DNA of 64,000 bases from Pontibacter vulgaris (GCF_022758145.1 NZ_JAJVDH010000006.1:1-64000), one strand, 5' to 3'. Counted from the first letter of the stretch, positions 8,203-17,195 are shown. Program-made: numbers and translations. Notes: generated by a model not told the origin, from the letters alone.

Positions 8203-9460
8203 AATTAAAACTTGAGGCTTCACATATGATACCTTGCCATTTTCCACCTAGAACAGAGCTATAATTATTTAATACATTCAAAGGGGTATAAGATAGCCAT
8301 TGATCAATAACAATATTATTGCTAACAAGTATAATATCAATACTATATTGGCCAGCCCTAATAGCTAGTCTAGTATTTATATCAAAAATATAATCACCTT
8401 TTTCAATTTTGAAGAAATTTCCACCATAATCTCTACTATTTGTTGAATATATAATATAATCACTTGTATCTCTGACAACTAAGCCTAATTCAACATTTTC
8501 TAAAGATGTATAAGAGGTAAAATGGAATGAAAAAGTCAACTGTTCACCAGTAAATATTGAAAAGTTATCAGATACATTATTTTCAGACACTTTTTTTATG
8601 ATCCATTTTCTAAAATATCCTTTTCCAGTATCAGGAATAGTATGACGGACTCCATCATTTTCTTTTATTATGTTGGTAGTTTGATATTTTTCTAATATGT
8701 CTGGTATATTACCCTCAAAATTTAACTCTCCATTTTTTAAAAGGATTCCATAAGAACACAACTGTTTTATTGCAGCAAGATTATGACTTACAAATAGAAT
8801 AGTCCTTCCTTCCTTTAAACTAACATCTTGCATTTTACCAAGCGCTTTTTTTTGAAACTCAGAATCACCAACAGCTAATACTTCGTCTACAATTAGAATC
8901 TCAGGTTCGAGATGTGCTGCTACAGCAAAGGCCAGTCTTACCCTCATTCCAGAAGAGTAACGTTTGACAGGAGTATCTATATAACGTTCAGTACCAGAGA
9001 AAGCTACAATCTCATCAAATTTGGCTCTAATCTCAGCCTTTGTCATCCCAAGGATGGCGCCATTTAAGAAAATATTTTCCCTACCAGTTAACTCTTCATG
9101 AAAACCCGTGCCAACTTCTAATAGTGATGCAATGCGCCCTTTTACTTTGATGGCACCAGTTGTTGGAGCAGTTACTCTTGAGAGAAGTTTAAGCAATGTA
9201 GATTTACCAGCTCCATTTTTACCTATAATACCTAATACTTCTCCTTGCTTGACTTCAAAGTTAATATTCCGAAGTGCCCATGCATATTCACTTGTAGCTT
9301 TAGCTGATCTATCGTTTACCTCGCCGATCTTTAGGTATGGATCTTCCTTGCCACGCACTTTATGCCACCAGCGGTTTAAGTCATGAGAGATAGTACCTGT
9401 TCCTAACTCTCCTAGCCTGTATTGCTTCGATAGGTTCTCTACTTTAATAACAGTACTCAT
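8186..9460 (-). CDS. wzt: Polysaccharide ABC exporter ATPase with Wzt-type C-terminal domain
   Basis: A 424-residue ATPase that powers export of the undecaprenyl-linked glycan. Walker A GKNGAGKST is at residues 80-88, the ABC signature is YSSGMRVRLAFAVAA, and Walker B with D-loop is ILIVDEVLAVGD, followed by the switch His in ILFVSHNLAA. Residues from about 280 to 424 form a beta-rich domain like the Wzt carbohydrate-binding domain, which in E. coli O8/O9a recognises the chain end. The partner permease starts 5 bases upstream. The sequence is host-like in composition up to Walker B and AT-rich after about 8,850, so the C-terminal half looks exchanged with the glycosyltransferase cassette. Confidence 0.93.
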   Translation of the reverse strand: MSTVIKVENLSKQYRLGELGTGTISHDLNRWWHKVRGKEDPYLKIGEVNDRSAKATSEYAWALRNINFEVKQGEVLGIIGKNGAGKSTLLKLLSRVTAPTTGAIKVKGRIASLLEVGTGFHEELTGRENIFLNGAILGMTKAEIRAKFDEIVAFSGTERYIDTPVKRYSSGMRVRLAFAVAAHLEPEILIVDEVLAVGDSEFQKKALGKMQDVSLKEGRTILFVSHNLAAIKQLCSYGILLKNGELNFEGNIPDILEKYQTTNIIKENDGVRHTIPDTGKGYFRKWIIKKVSENNVSDNFSIFTGEQLTFSFHFTSYTSLENVELGLVVRDTSDYIIYSTNSRDYGGNFFKIEKGDYIFDINTRLAIRAGQYSIDIILVSNNIVIDQWLSYTPLNVLNNYSSVLGGKWQGIICEASSFNYEKEN

Positions 9461-9464
9461 AAGA

Positions 9465-10316
9465 TTAAACCGTATCCATAAATGATTTCTCTACTTTATT
9501 AAACACTACAATACCAAGTGCTAGCACAACGAAAGCAAATAAAGTAGAATACCCTAAATAAGCCCATTCAAATGTCCCCTGACCCAGAAAACTATACCTG
9601 AAGGTTTCTATAATCCCAGACATTGGGTTGGCTAATATGTAAATTTTATACTTCTCAGGTAAAGTAGAAATTGGGTAGATAACCGGAGAAGCATACATGG
9701 CTAACTGTACACCAAATGTTACCAGGAACTTCAGGTCGCGGTATTTGGTAGTCATGGCAGATATAAGCATACCAAAACCTAAACCAAGAGCAGCCATCAA
9801 CAGCACCAGGTATGGCACAAGTATTACTGCCCAATTAGGTTGCACATTAGCATCATCTAAAAGATAATACGATAACAGCACCAGGAATAGAATAAACTGT
9901 ACGCCAAACTTTAGCAAATTAGAAACGATAATTGAAAGTGGCATGATCAGCCTCGGAAAGTATACTTTACCAAAGATGTTCGCATTTTGCGTAAAGGTAT
10001 TGGATGTTGTATTAAGGCATTCGGCAAAATAATTCCAGCCCACAATACCTGCCATGTAGAACAAAAGTGGTGGCACGCCATCTGTAGAAATACCTGCTAT
10101 ATTACCGAATACTATTGTAAAGGTTATGGTTGTAAACAGCGGCTGCAGGAAAAACCATATTGGTCCCAGAATAGTCTGCTTATATACCGCTACAAAATCG
10201 CGCCGCACAAACATCTGCAACAGGTCGCGGTAACGCCATACCTCCTTTAACTGTAAATCAAAAAGACCGGAACTGGGTTTTATTACCAGCGACCAGTCTT
10301 CATCCTGTTCTTTCAT
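9465..10316 (-). CDS. wzm: Polysaccharide ABC-2 type export permease
   Basis: A 283-residue integral membrane protein of the Wzm/ABC2 family with about six membrane helices: PIWFFLQPLFTTITFTIVF, PPLLFYMAGIVGWNYFAEC, FILFLVLLSYYLL, ILVPYLVLLMAALGLGFG, LAMYASPVIYPI and LGYSTLFAFVVLALGIVVF. An amphipathic cytoplasmic N-terminus (LKEVWRYRDLLQMFVRRDF) is typical of the family. It forms the transmembrane channel with the Wzt ATPase encoded 4 bases downstream and moves the lipid-linked polymer to the periplasm. Composition is host-like, unlike the glycosyltransferases. A hairpin lies between it and gmd upstream. Confidence 0.93.
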   Translation of the reverse strand: MKEQDEDWSLVIKPSSGLFDLQLKEVWRYRDLLQMFVRRDFVAVYKQTILGPIWFFLQPLFTTITFTIVFGNIAGISTDGVPPLLFYMAGIVGWNYFAECLNTTSNTFTQNANIFGKVYFPRLIMPLSIIVSNLLKFGVQFILFLVLLSYYLLDDANVQPNWAVILVPYLVLLMAALGLGFGMLISAMTTKYRDLKFLVTFGVQLAMYASPVIYPISTLPEKYKIYILANPMSGIIETFRYSFLGQGTFEWAYLGYSTLFAFVVLALGIVVFNKVEKSFMDTV

Positions 10317-10348
10317 CGAAAGCTGATTAATTCCAAAACGTAATAAAA

Positions 10349-10393
10349 ATACCTCAAAAGGTGCTATAAATTTAGCGAATCCTTTTGAGGTAT
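10349..10393 (-). terminator. Hairpin between gmd and wzm: attenuator or terminator
   Basis: A perfect 13-bp inverted repeat (10349-10361 with 10381-10393, 19-base loop) lies in the 125-base gap between gmd and wzm. Read on the minus strand, the stem is followed by a U-rich run (complement of 10341-10348), so it has the layout of an intrinsic terminator, though with an A/T-rich stem. It lies 33 bases before the wzm start and could set the level of transcription into the export and glycosyltransferase genes. Confidence 0.6.
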
Positions 10394-10441
10394 AAATGTG
10401 TTAAGCAGTGTTTTTTTTACTGGCTATTCAAGAAAAAAAGC

Positions 10442-11554
10442 TTATTCATGATAGTTTAGCACTCTATGCCCGCCTTCCATCAGGTAGGTATCGCGCTTGA
10501 AGAGCTCCAAGTCAGACTGCATCATATCTTTTACCAGTCCAGCCAGATCATACTTTGGTTTCCAGCCAAGTTTGGTGTTGGATTTAGTAGGATCACCTAT
10601 AAGAAGCTCCACTTCTGTTGGACGGAAATAGTTAGGATCAACTGATACCACTTCACGACCAATTTCGATCTGGTATTCAGGGTTATTGCAGGCAGCAACA
10701 TAGCCTTTTTCCTCCACGCCTTCGCCTCTGAACTCAATATCTATACCCACTTCAGCAAAAGACATTCTCACAAAGTCGCGTACTGTAGTTGTAACGCCTG
10801 TTGCAATAACAAAGTCTTCTGGTTTCTCCTGCTGTAGTATCAACCACATAGCTTCTACATAGTCTTTTGCATGTCCCCAATCGCGTTTTGCATCCAGGTT
10901 ACCTAAGTATAATTTATCCTGCAGGTTAAGAGCAATGCGGGCTGCAGCGCGCGTTATCTTGCGTGTTACGAATGTTTCGCCACGTAGCGGCGATTCGTGG
11001 TTGAACAGAATACCGTTGCAGGCATACATGCCATAAGCTTCGCGATAGTTCACCGTAATCCAGTATGCATAAAGTTTAGCAACAGCATAAGGTGAACGCG
11101 GGTAGAAAGGAGTCGATTCAGATTGAGGAACAGCCTGTACTAAACCATAAAGCTCTGAAGTAGACGCTTGATATACACGAGTCTTCTCCGAAAGTCCAAG
11201 TATACGTAAGGCCTCCAGAATACGAAGTGTACCTATACCATCAGCGTTAGCTGTATATTCAGGTGTATCAAAACTTACCTTCACGTGGCTCATGGCAGCC
11301 AGGTTATAAATTTCGTCAGGCTGCGTTTCCTGTATTATTCTGATAATGTTGGTAGAGTCAGTCAGGTCGCCGTAATGAAGTTTAAAGTTAATATTCTTTT
11401 CGTGCGGATCCTGGTACAGATGATCGATACGATCTGTGTTAAATAATGAGCTACGACGCTTAAGACCATGTACTTTATAGCCTTTGCTTAGTAATAGTTC
11501 TGCCAGGTAGGCGCCGTCTTGTCCGGTAACACCAGTTATCAATGCTGTTTTCAT
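10442..11554 (-). CDS. gmd: GDP-mannose 4,6-dehydratase
   Basis: A 370-residue extended SDR enzyme that converts GDP-D-mannose to GDP-4-keto-6-deoxymannose, the first step to GDP-L-fucose. The NAD(P) motif [15 protein letters not shown] is at residues 8-22, the Gmd-specific [15 protein letters not shown] follows, and the catalytic residues are in STSELYG and [15 protein letters not shown] (Tyr-x3-Lys). [20 protein letters not shown] and [18 protein letters not shown] are strongly conserved Gmd segments. Length is normal for the family. fcl, the next enzyme of the pathway, lies immediately upstream, so the polymer likely contains L-fucose or a related 6-deoxyhexose. Confidence 0.97.
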   Translation of the reverse strand: MKTALITGVTGQDGAYLAELLLSKGYKVHGLKRRSSLFNTDRIDHLYQDPHEKNINFKLHYGDLTDSTNIIRIIQETQPDEIYNLAAMSHVKVSFDTPEYTANADGIGTLRILEALRILGLSEKTRVYQASTSELYGLVQAVPQSESTPFYPRSPYAVAKLYAYWITVNYREAYGMYACNGILFNHESPLRGETFVTRKITRAAARIALNLQDKLYLGNLDAKRDWGHAKDYVEAMWLILQQEKPEDFVIATGVTTTVRDFVRMSFAEVGIDIEFRGEGVEEKGYVAACNNPEYQIEIGREVVSVDPNYFRPTEVELLIGDPTKSNTKLGWKPKYDLAGLVKDMMQSDLELFKRDTYLMEGGHRVLNYHE

Positions 11555-11601
11555 TATATCGTCTATTTCTTGTAAGGGTTAAATTTAGGGAGGCTTATGA
11601 T

Positions 11602-11625
11602 TCCCCTGGCCCCTCCTAAGAGGGA
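11602..11625. repeat. Short C-rich imperfect palindrome between fcl and gmd
   Basis: In the 170-base gap between fcl and gmd there is a C-rich stretch ending in CCCTCCTAAGAGGG, a 5-bp stem with a 4-base loop. It stands out from the surrounding AT-rich spacer. From memory, similar CCCCTCCTAAGAGGGG-like pieces recur between genes in many Cytophagales genomes, but no second copy was noticed in this window. Confidence 0.35.
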
Positions 11626-11724
11626 CCTTTCTATTAAATGAACAATGTTAATTTTTAATTGTGGGCACCTTTAATTCAGGTGTATGTTTTTCAATATATA
11701 CGTTGTGAATACGTAACCGGAAGG

Positions 11725-12669
11725 CTAGCTGAGAGCTGGAGCTGTATATTTCTCTTTGAAATCGGCATAAGCCAGGGAAATACCTTCGAGAAGTTCAGTT
11801 TTATGCTTATAACCCAAGCTATGTAGCTTTGATACGTCCATCAATTTACGTGGAGTTCCATCCGGCTTAGCGGTATCGAATACGAGCTCGCCTTCAAAAC
11901 CAACTACTTCTTTTACCAGCAGGGCAAGTTCTTTGATAGTAACATCCTCTCCTGTTCCAATATTTACCAGTTCACGCCCGTCGTAGTTTTCCATCAGGTA
12001 AAGGCAGGCTTCTGCCAGGTCATCTGCAAATAAAAACTCGCGTCTCGGGCTGCCTGTACCCCATACGGTAACAGTGCTATTTCCGTTTTCCTTCGCTTCA
12101 TGAAACTTACGGATCAGCGCAGGAAGTACGTGTGAGTTGTTGAGGTCATAATTGTCGTTGAAGCCATACAGGTTTGTAGGCATAACGCTTATAAAATTGC
12201 TGCCATACTGGTCACGGTAGGCTTCGCATAACTTTATACCGGCAATTTTAGCGATGGCATAAGGCTCATTTGTCTGTTCCAATGCACCTGTTAAAAGGTA
12301 CTCTTCTTTAAGCGGCTGAGGTGCCAGTTTTGGATAGATGCAGGAAGAGCCCAGGAACATCAGTTTTTTTACACCCGTTTTGTAAGCAGCATGAATGATG
12401 TTTGCTTCCATCATGAGGTTATCATACAGGAACTCTGCCCGGTACGTATTGTTGGCATGAATACCCCCTACTTTTGCTGCCGCCAAAAAAACGTACTCTG
12501 GTTTGTTTTCTTCAAAAAAATCATGAACCGCTACCTGATTGCGTAAGTCAAGCTCAGAAGATGTTTGGGTAAGTATGTTATTAAAACCGGCTTCTTTTAA
12601 TTTTCGGCAAATAGCAGAACCTACCATCCCCCGGTGACCGGCTACATAAATTAAAGCATTATTTTCCAT
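11725..12669 (-). CDS. fcl: GDP-L-fucose synthase
   Basis: A 314-residue SDR epimerase/reductase that turns the Gmd product into GDP-L-fucose with NADPH. The nucleotide-binding motif [14 protein letters not shown] is at residues 12-25. The catalytic Ser is in [16 protein letters not shown] and the Tyr-x3-Lys in [39 protein letters not shown] and [19 protein letters not shown] are conserved Fcl segments. Length matches the family. It precedes gmd in the transcription direction and follows the Wzc-like gene by 57 bases, forming the sugar-precursor part of the locus. Confidence 0.97.
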   Translation of the reverse strand: MENNALIYVAGHRGMVGSAICRKLKEAGFNNILTQTSSELDLRNQVAVHDFFEENKPEYVFLAAAKVGGIHANNTYRAEFLYDNLMMEANIIHAAYKTGVKKLMFLGSSCIYPKLAPQPLKEEYLLTGALEQTNEPYAIAKIAGIKLCEAYRDQYGSNFISVMPTNLYGFNDNYDLNNSHVLPALIRKFHEAKENGNSTVTVWGTGSPRREFLFADDLAEACLYLMENYDGRELVNIGTGEDVTIKELALLVKEVVGFEGELVFDTAKPDGTPRKLMDVSKLHSLGYKHKTELLEGISLAYADFKEKYTAPALS

Positions 12670-12726
12670 AGCCTCTTTATACTTAAATTACGCTATATAG
12701 TTATGATATTATTTAAAGAACCAGTA

Positions 12727-15102
12727 TTAAATTTTAAGAAGCTTCTTCCATTTTGATCGATGTTGCCCGTCTTCTGCATAATAGCCGTACCCGTAACCAT
12801 AGCCATAACCGTACCCATAGGTAAGTTTATTATAGTTTACATCGTTAAACAGAATAGCTACTTTATCTACTTTACCAGTTTCATACTGCTGCTGTATATT
12901 GCTCAGGAAGTTTTTATAAGTATAGTTCTGGCGTACCATGTAAATTGTTGCATCAGCAATGCGCATCAGTTCCAGTCCATCAGATAAAATACCTACCGGA
13001 GGCGTATCAATTATGATGTTATCATATTGCTGCTTTAGTAGATCAATCAGATCAGCCATTTGTTTACTTAACAGCAGCTCCGATGGATTTGGCGGAATTT
13101 CACCGGATGGTATAATATGCAACCCTTCCTGGATTGTATGGTGTACGATATCATCAATAGAGGCATAGCCTGCCAGGTAATTGCTTAGACCAACTCCACT
13201 GCTTACGCCAAAATCTGTATTGTTGTTTGGCTTACGCATATCCGCGTTTATTAAAATAGTACGTTCACCGGAAATTGAGAAAATATAAGCCAGGTTTTTA
13301 GCAGAAAATGTTTTTCCTTCGCCACTGATGGAAGAGGTTATAACATACATTTTTCCTTGCGCTTGCTGTGCGTTTATCATAAAGCGCAGGTTAGAACGAA
13401 CCGTTCTGAAAGCTTCAGCTAAGGCTGACTTTGGACTTTGATCGATCAGGATGCCTTTTTCTTTCGTGTTGTGCCCTATTAGGCCTAGTACTGGGATAGT
13501 GGTGTATTTAGAAAGGTCTTCCGTAGTAGAAATCTTGTTGTTTAACATCTCTTTTAAAATGATATAAGCTGTAGGAAGTAGTAAGCCAATAAATAGTGCG
13601 ATCAGGTAATTCTGGTCAGGTTTAGGTGAAATGACAGCCTTTACAGCGGCACCATTTACTAACTTTGCATCTGGTACTGTAGCGGCGGTAGATATGCCGG
13701 CTTCGGCACGCTTTTGCATCAGGAACACGTAAAGGCCCTCGCTTAATTCATACATGCGCTGAAGGTTAATGAATTTGCGCTCAGCTGACGGCAATTGTTG
13801 CAGTGAACCCATCATGCGCCTGATACGGTTATTGATATCATTTATGGCTATCTGGTTTACTCGCTGTAGGTTTCGTACATTTTCAGACATGCCCGCTAGT
13901 AACTCTTTTATCCTGTTGCGGGTAGTCCGGATCTGAGTATTAATAAGGGGGTTTTGAGTTTTTTCTTCATTCAGTGTAGTAAGCTGCAACTGAGCTTCTA
14001 TTAATTGCTGGGTTAGCTGATTTAGAACTGGATCGGAAACTCCGAACGAAGACGGTGCTATTACACGCTCTGTTATATTGCCGGTAGCTATATAATTTTT
14101 GAGGTAATCAAAATATTTTGCGTTTATAAGCAAGGCCGCTTTTTCGCGCTCTAGTTCCTGGACCTGTTCAGTAGTCTTAGCCCCTTCATCGCTCATAGTA
14201 AGGTCGGTATTAGCCTTTTTAAAGGATTCAAGTCTATCTTCTACTAAAAACAAAGAGTCGCTTATCTGCTGCAATTGTTCATCAATAAAATTAATGGTAT
14301 TGACTGCTGTAACATTTTTCTCTTTGAGCCCTTGTGCAATATAGGTTTTGGCATGCTGGTTCAGGAAGTCTATTGCCTTTTGGGTATTATCGCTCGTTGT
14401 GCTTATTTCAAGTATAGAAGTTTCTTTAATAGGTGCAATAATTAAACTCCCACGGTAATGATTTACGAGATCTTCTTTCTTATTAAAGCTAAAAAATAAG
14501 TCAAAATCGAATGGCTCGTTAGGCTTATACCTAACTACAGTAAAACTAAAGCCATTGGTGCTTATTAGTTGACCTGAGCGGAAGGTTTTACCTTTGAAGG
14601 CGTTGTTTAATTCCTGGTTACTTTCTGTAGAAAGAGTGAATGTATTGCCTTCTTTTAGTTCACATTTAATGAGTACGCCATAAGGAACATGCGTAGAACT
14701 AGTATCAAGTGTTACTTTAATTGGGCTCCAACCATAAACTTCTGTAAATTTAATTTCCCCCTCTGCAAAATAAGAGACATCAAAATCCAGATTATCAATA
14801 GTTTCACGTACAAGCTCGTTCGATTTAAGTAACACAGACTCATTATTCAGGTTTTTATCAGCTCCAAGTAATTCTTTCCCATAGAGCAAGTTAACAGGTG
14901 CATTAGAGAGGTTATCCGGCTCGTTTATGAGGACAGTTGTACTTGCTTCATAGATCGGTGTAGTATATCTGTTAACTATGTATGCTGCCAGCAGTGCCAG
15001 CGGAACAGATAGCAGAAATAAATACCAGTATTGTCTTAACTTTTGCAGGATTAACTGTAAGTCAAAAAGAGTGTCCTGTTGTTGTATTGGTGCCGGATTC
15101 AC
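12727..15102 (-). CDS. Wzc-like polysaccharide co-polymerase with BY-kinase domain
   Basis: A 791-residue inner-membrane protein controlling polymer length and export. A first membrane helix (WYLFLLSVPLALLAAYIV, about residue 30) starts the Wzz domain, a long coiled-coil periplasmic part follows, and a second helix (YLIALFIGLLLPTAYIIL) lies near residue 510. The cytoplasmic BY-kinase has Walker A SISGEGKTFSAKNLA, Walker A' ILINADMRKP and Walker B NIIIDTPPVG. The C-terminus is a tyrosine cluster of seven alternating Tyr-Gly units, the usual autophosphorylation site. The Wza-like gene is 24 bases upstream. Regulation by tyrosine phosphorylation is known for the family and is inferred here. Confidence 0.95.
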   Translation of the reverse strand: MNPAPIQQQDTLFDLQLILQKLRQYWYLFLLSVPLALLAAYIVNRYTTPIYEASTTVLINEPDNLSNAPVNLLYGKELLGADKNLNNESVLLKSNELVRETIDNLDFDVSYFAEGEIKFTEVYGWSPIKVTLDTSSTHVPYGVLIKCELKEGNTFTLSTESNQELNNAFKGKTFRSGQLISTNGFSFTVVRYKPNEPFDFDLFFSFNKKEDLVNHYRGSLIIAPIKETSILEISTTSDNTQKAIDFLNQHAKTYIAQGLKEKNVTAVNTINFIDEQLQQISDSLFLVEDRLESFKKANTDLTMSDEGAKTTEQVQELEREKAALLINAKYFDYLKNYIATGNITERVIAPSSFGVSDPVLNQLTQQLIEAQLQLTTLNEEKTQNPLINTQIRTTRNRIKELLAGMSENVRNLQRVNQIAINDINNRIRRMMGSLQQLPSAERKFINLQRMYELSEGLYVFLMQKRAEAGISTAATVPDAKLVNGAAVKAVISPKPDQNYLIALFIGLLLPTAYIILKEMLNNKISTTEDLSKYTTIPVLGLIGHNTKEKGILIDQSPKSALAEAFRTVRSNLRFMINAQQAQGKMYVITSSISGEGKTFSAKNLAYIFSISGERTILINADMRKPNNNTDFGVSSGVGLSNYLAGYASIDDIVHHTIQEGLHIIPSGEIPPNPSELLLSKQMADLIDLLKQQYDNIIIDTPPVGILSDGLELMRIADATIYMVRQNYTYKNFLSNIQQQYETGKVDKVAILFNDVNYNKLTYGYGYGYGYGYGYYAEDGQHRSKWKKLLKI
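12778..12819 (-). repeat. Tyr-Gly coding tandem repeat at the BY-kinase C-terminus
   Basis: A 42-base run of TAT/TAC alternating with GGN codons encodes the tyrosine-rich tail of the Wzc-like kinase, with eight tyrosines. The hexamer units differ only at third positions. Slippage in six-base steps would keep the frame and change the number of phosphorylatable tyrosines. Confidence 0.7.
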
Positions 15103-15126
15103 GTGGTGGCTGATTTAAATTTGATA

Positions 15127-15906
15127 CTATAGAAAACGGGAAACCAGTAAGCTGAGCGTGGTGATAAGGCTTAGCGCTAAGCTTACATTAGTAAGCATAT
15201 TCTCTCTTATATTTTTTGCAGGCAACGGATCAACTACGATCATGTCGTTTGGTTGTAGGAAAAAATTAGCCTGGGCTATAGTCTGGTTATTCAAAAGGCT
15301 AAAAGTATAAAGTTTAGCCTGGCCATTATCGTATCGTATAAGTTTGATCTGGCCGCGATTGGCATACGAACTCATCCCTCCTGCCGAAGCGATTGCTTCC
15401 ATCAGGTTAATATTATCCTGGTAGGTAGTAAACTGCCCTTGCCTTGTTACTTCCCCAAGTACGGTATACCTGAACGTAAGCAGGCGCAGATTAACGGTTG
15501 GGTCTGTTAAGAATGGTTTTAAGGCTTCGGTTACTTTTAATCGGGCATCCGGCATACTCAGGCCGTTCAGATTTACTTTACCTACAGCCGGTAACAAGAT
15601 ATTTCCTTCGGTATCCAAAGTATAACCATCCAGAACTGGGTCAGTTTGTCCAAAAGTGGTAGATCCGGCACTCAGGAAATTAAATTCGGTTGGGGTTGTG
15701 CTCTGTACTTTAAGCGAAAGCACATCGCCTGGCTTTAATAAATATGCTTTTTGCTGGAGAGCAAACGTTTTTAATAATTCGTCGGCTTTACCTTGCTCTT
15801 TAACCTGTGGTTTGTCCTGCAGCAGGATAAGTTTTTTTTGTGGTACACAGGAGCTAAACAAAATTACTCCTGTAAGTATCCAGAATGCTAAAAGGGTGTT
15901 ACGCAT
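15127..15906 (-). CDS. Wza-like polysaccharide export lipoprotein
   Basis: A 259-residue outer-membrane-associated protein of the Poly_export/SLBB family. The N-terminus has a lipoprotein signal ending LFSSCVPQKK. The Poly_export domain (about 55-140) shows YLLKPGDVLSLKVQSTTPTE and the motif YTLDTEGNILLPAVGKVNLNG. An SLBB-type repeat follows (RYTVLGEVTRQGQF, then INLMEAIASAGGMSSYANRG). A C-terminal hydrophobic helix (MLTNVSLALSLITTLSLLV) is common in Bacteroidota homologues. It is expected to form the exit channel with the Wzc-like partner encoded directly downstream. Confidence 0.92.
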   Translation of the reverse strand: MRNTLLAFWILTGVILFSSCVPQKKLILLQDKPQVKEQGKADELLKTFALQQKAYLLKPGDVLSLKVQSTTPTEFNFLSAGSTTFGQTDPVLDGYTLDTEGNILLPAVGKVNLNGLSMPDARLKVTEALKPFLTDPTVNLRLLTFRYTVLGEVTRQGQFTTYQDNINLMEAIASAGGMSSYANRGQIKLIRYDNGQAKLYTFSLLNNQTIAQANFFLQPNDMIVVDPLPAKNIRENMLTNVSLALSLITTLSLLVSRFL

Positions 15907-16042
15907 GCGTTGTGGCTTTGTCGCTTAATGAGGCTTTATTTGATATTATGGCAAATTTTAAGCCTTACTGTAAGTGGTGAAATTAACAAATTATTGTGGC
16001 AGTAACACAATTTAAGAGCTAATTAATTATAGTTTTATACTT

Positions 16043-16879
16043 TCAGAACTGTACCTGTATGCCGTTAGATATGGCATATACGAATTTAGTTACCGGCACT
16101 ATCGGTTCATCTTCAAAGGTACAGTTAAAGTTGGTACGGAAGGTCAGTGTTTTATTGAGCTTTACATTTAGAGTCAGGTCGTTGCTGATGCGGTTACGCC
16201 AATCGTCAATTTTGCCATCATAGCCGGTCTGGTAATAGACTATGCCTTCGGTATTTACGTGGTCGTTTAATTTTACTTTTGCACTGAAGTAATTGGTAGA
16301 TTTTGGCAGATCAGATACGCGTAAACGTCCCTCTTGTTCCGGGTCCTGCCATTCTTCGTGTTCGTGCATCAGGCCTGTGCCAAAGTATAAACTGGTATTT
16401 TCTTTTCGGAGCAAGGCAAGTCGCAGGCCACCTCCTGCCAGTGTTCGCAATTCTAAACCTCGGGCTTTATCGGCTTGTAGTTGCGTGAAAAGCTCGTAAG
16501 AAAGTTTCCGGTTACGATGCAGGTTAATGCGAAAGTGGGAATAACCGTTGCTGGCTACCGTGTTTCGCTCTGTTTTAGAATCGTAATTAATAAGCAGGTA
16601 GTTCAGGTAATTCAAAAGGAGGTAACTGTGTTTGGCTGAAATGTACGCCAGATCGCCGTTGAAGGTTAATAACAGGAAGTTGTTTGGGTTGTTTTTACCA
16701 GCATTACGGTTGAACATTGAAAAGTTAAGCCCTCCCTTTCCGGTAAGGTAATTAACTGTATCTCTGTCAACACGGGAACGTTCTATATTAAGGATTTGAG
16801 ATTGAGCAGGGCTGGCTACTGAAAGTATAAATAGTACTGGTAGAATAGATGTTAGGATAATGGTTTTTAAGCGCATCAA
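16043..16879 (-). CDS. DUF481-like outer-membrane protein
   Basis: A 278-residue secreted protein with a signal peptide ending SPAQSQ. The mature part alternates short polar turns with strands of alternating hydrophobic residues (KGGLNFSMFNRNAGKN, NFLLLTFNGDLAYIS, SYELFTQLQADKARG, LALLRKENTSLYFGTGL, NDLTLNVKLNKTLTFRT) and ends in aromatic VQF, as beta-barrels do. This is the DUF481 pattern (putative salt-induced outer membrane protein). It lies 136 bases above the Wza-like gene in the same direction, so a link to polysaccharide export is possible but unproven. Confidence 0.75.
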   Translation of the reverse strand: MMRLKTIILTSILPVLFILSVASPAQSQILNIERSRVDRDTVNYLTGKGGLNFSMFNRNAGKNNPNNFLLLTFNGDLAYISAKHSYLLLNYLNYLLINYDSKTERNTVASNGYSHFRINLHRNRKLSYELFTQLQADKARGLELRTLAGGGLRLALLRKENTSLYFGTGLMHEHEEWQDPEQEGRLRVSDLPKSTNYFSAKVKLNDHVNTEGIVYYQTGYDGKIDDWRNRISNDLTLNVKLNKTLTFRTNFNCTFEDEPIVPVTKFVYAISNGIQVQF

Positions 16880-17195
16880 TCGGGCAAGTATAGTAGACGA
16901 AGAACCAAATATAAACCTTTCTAAATAAATTGATTTACAAACCTATATATAACACAGGCGATTTTTGACAGTAATGAAACGGTTGCATTATAGTTTTTGC
17001 TGGCTTCTTTTGTAAACCTGGGGTGTTTTGAAGTTATGGTAGTTTGTTTTCTCTTTGTAGCTGCTTCTTAATGTAGTTTTTAGCTAAAAGCATTTCTTGA
17101 TTTTAGTTTATACCTATCAAAGTATAAGTAGAATTTAATTGCTGCTTTAAAGTATAATCAGCAGTTTTGAGCTGTAAATTAATCTACTACGCAAA
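16880..17195. other. Divergent intergenic region with promoters
   Basis: This 316-base AT-rich gap separates the minus-strand polysaccharide locus from the plus-strand HD hydrolase gene. It holds a candidate minus-strand -7 element at 16906-16913 and two copies of AAGTATA at 17120-17126 and 17150-17156. No open frame with coding character and no RNA gene is apparent. Confidence 0.6.
16906..16913 (-). promoter_or_regulatory. Candidate -7 promoter element (TAnnTTTG) for the DUF481 gene
   Basis: On the minus strand this octamer reads TATATTTG, an exact match to the Bacteroidota sigma-ABfr -7 consensus. A TTTG at the complement of 16938-16941 could be the -33 element, though the 24-base spacer is longer than usual. 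It lies 27 bases upstream of the DUF481 start codon. Confidence 0.4.
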
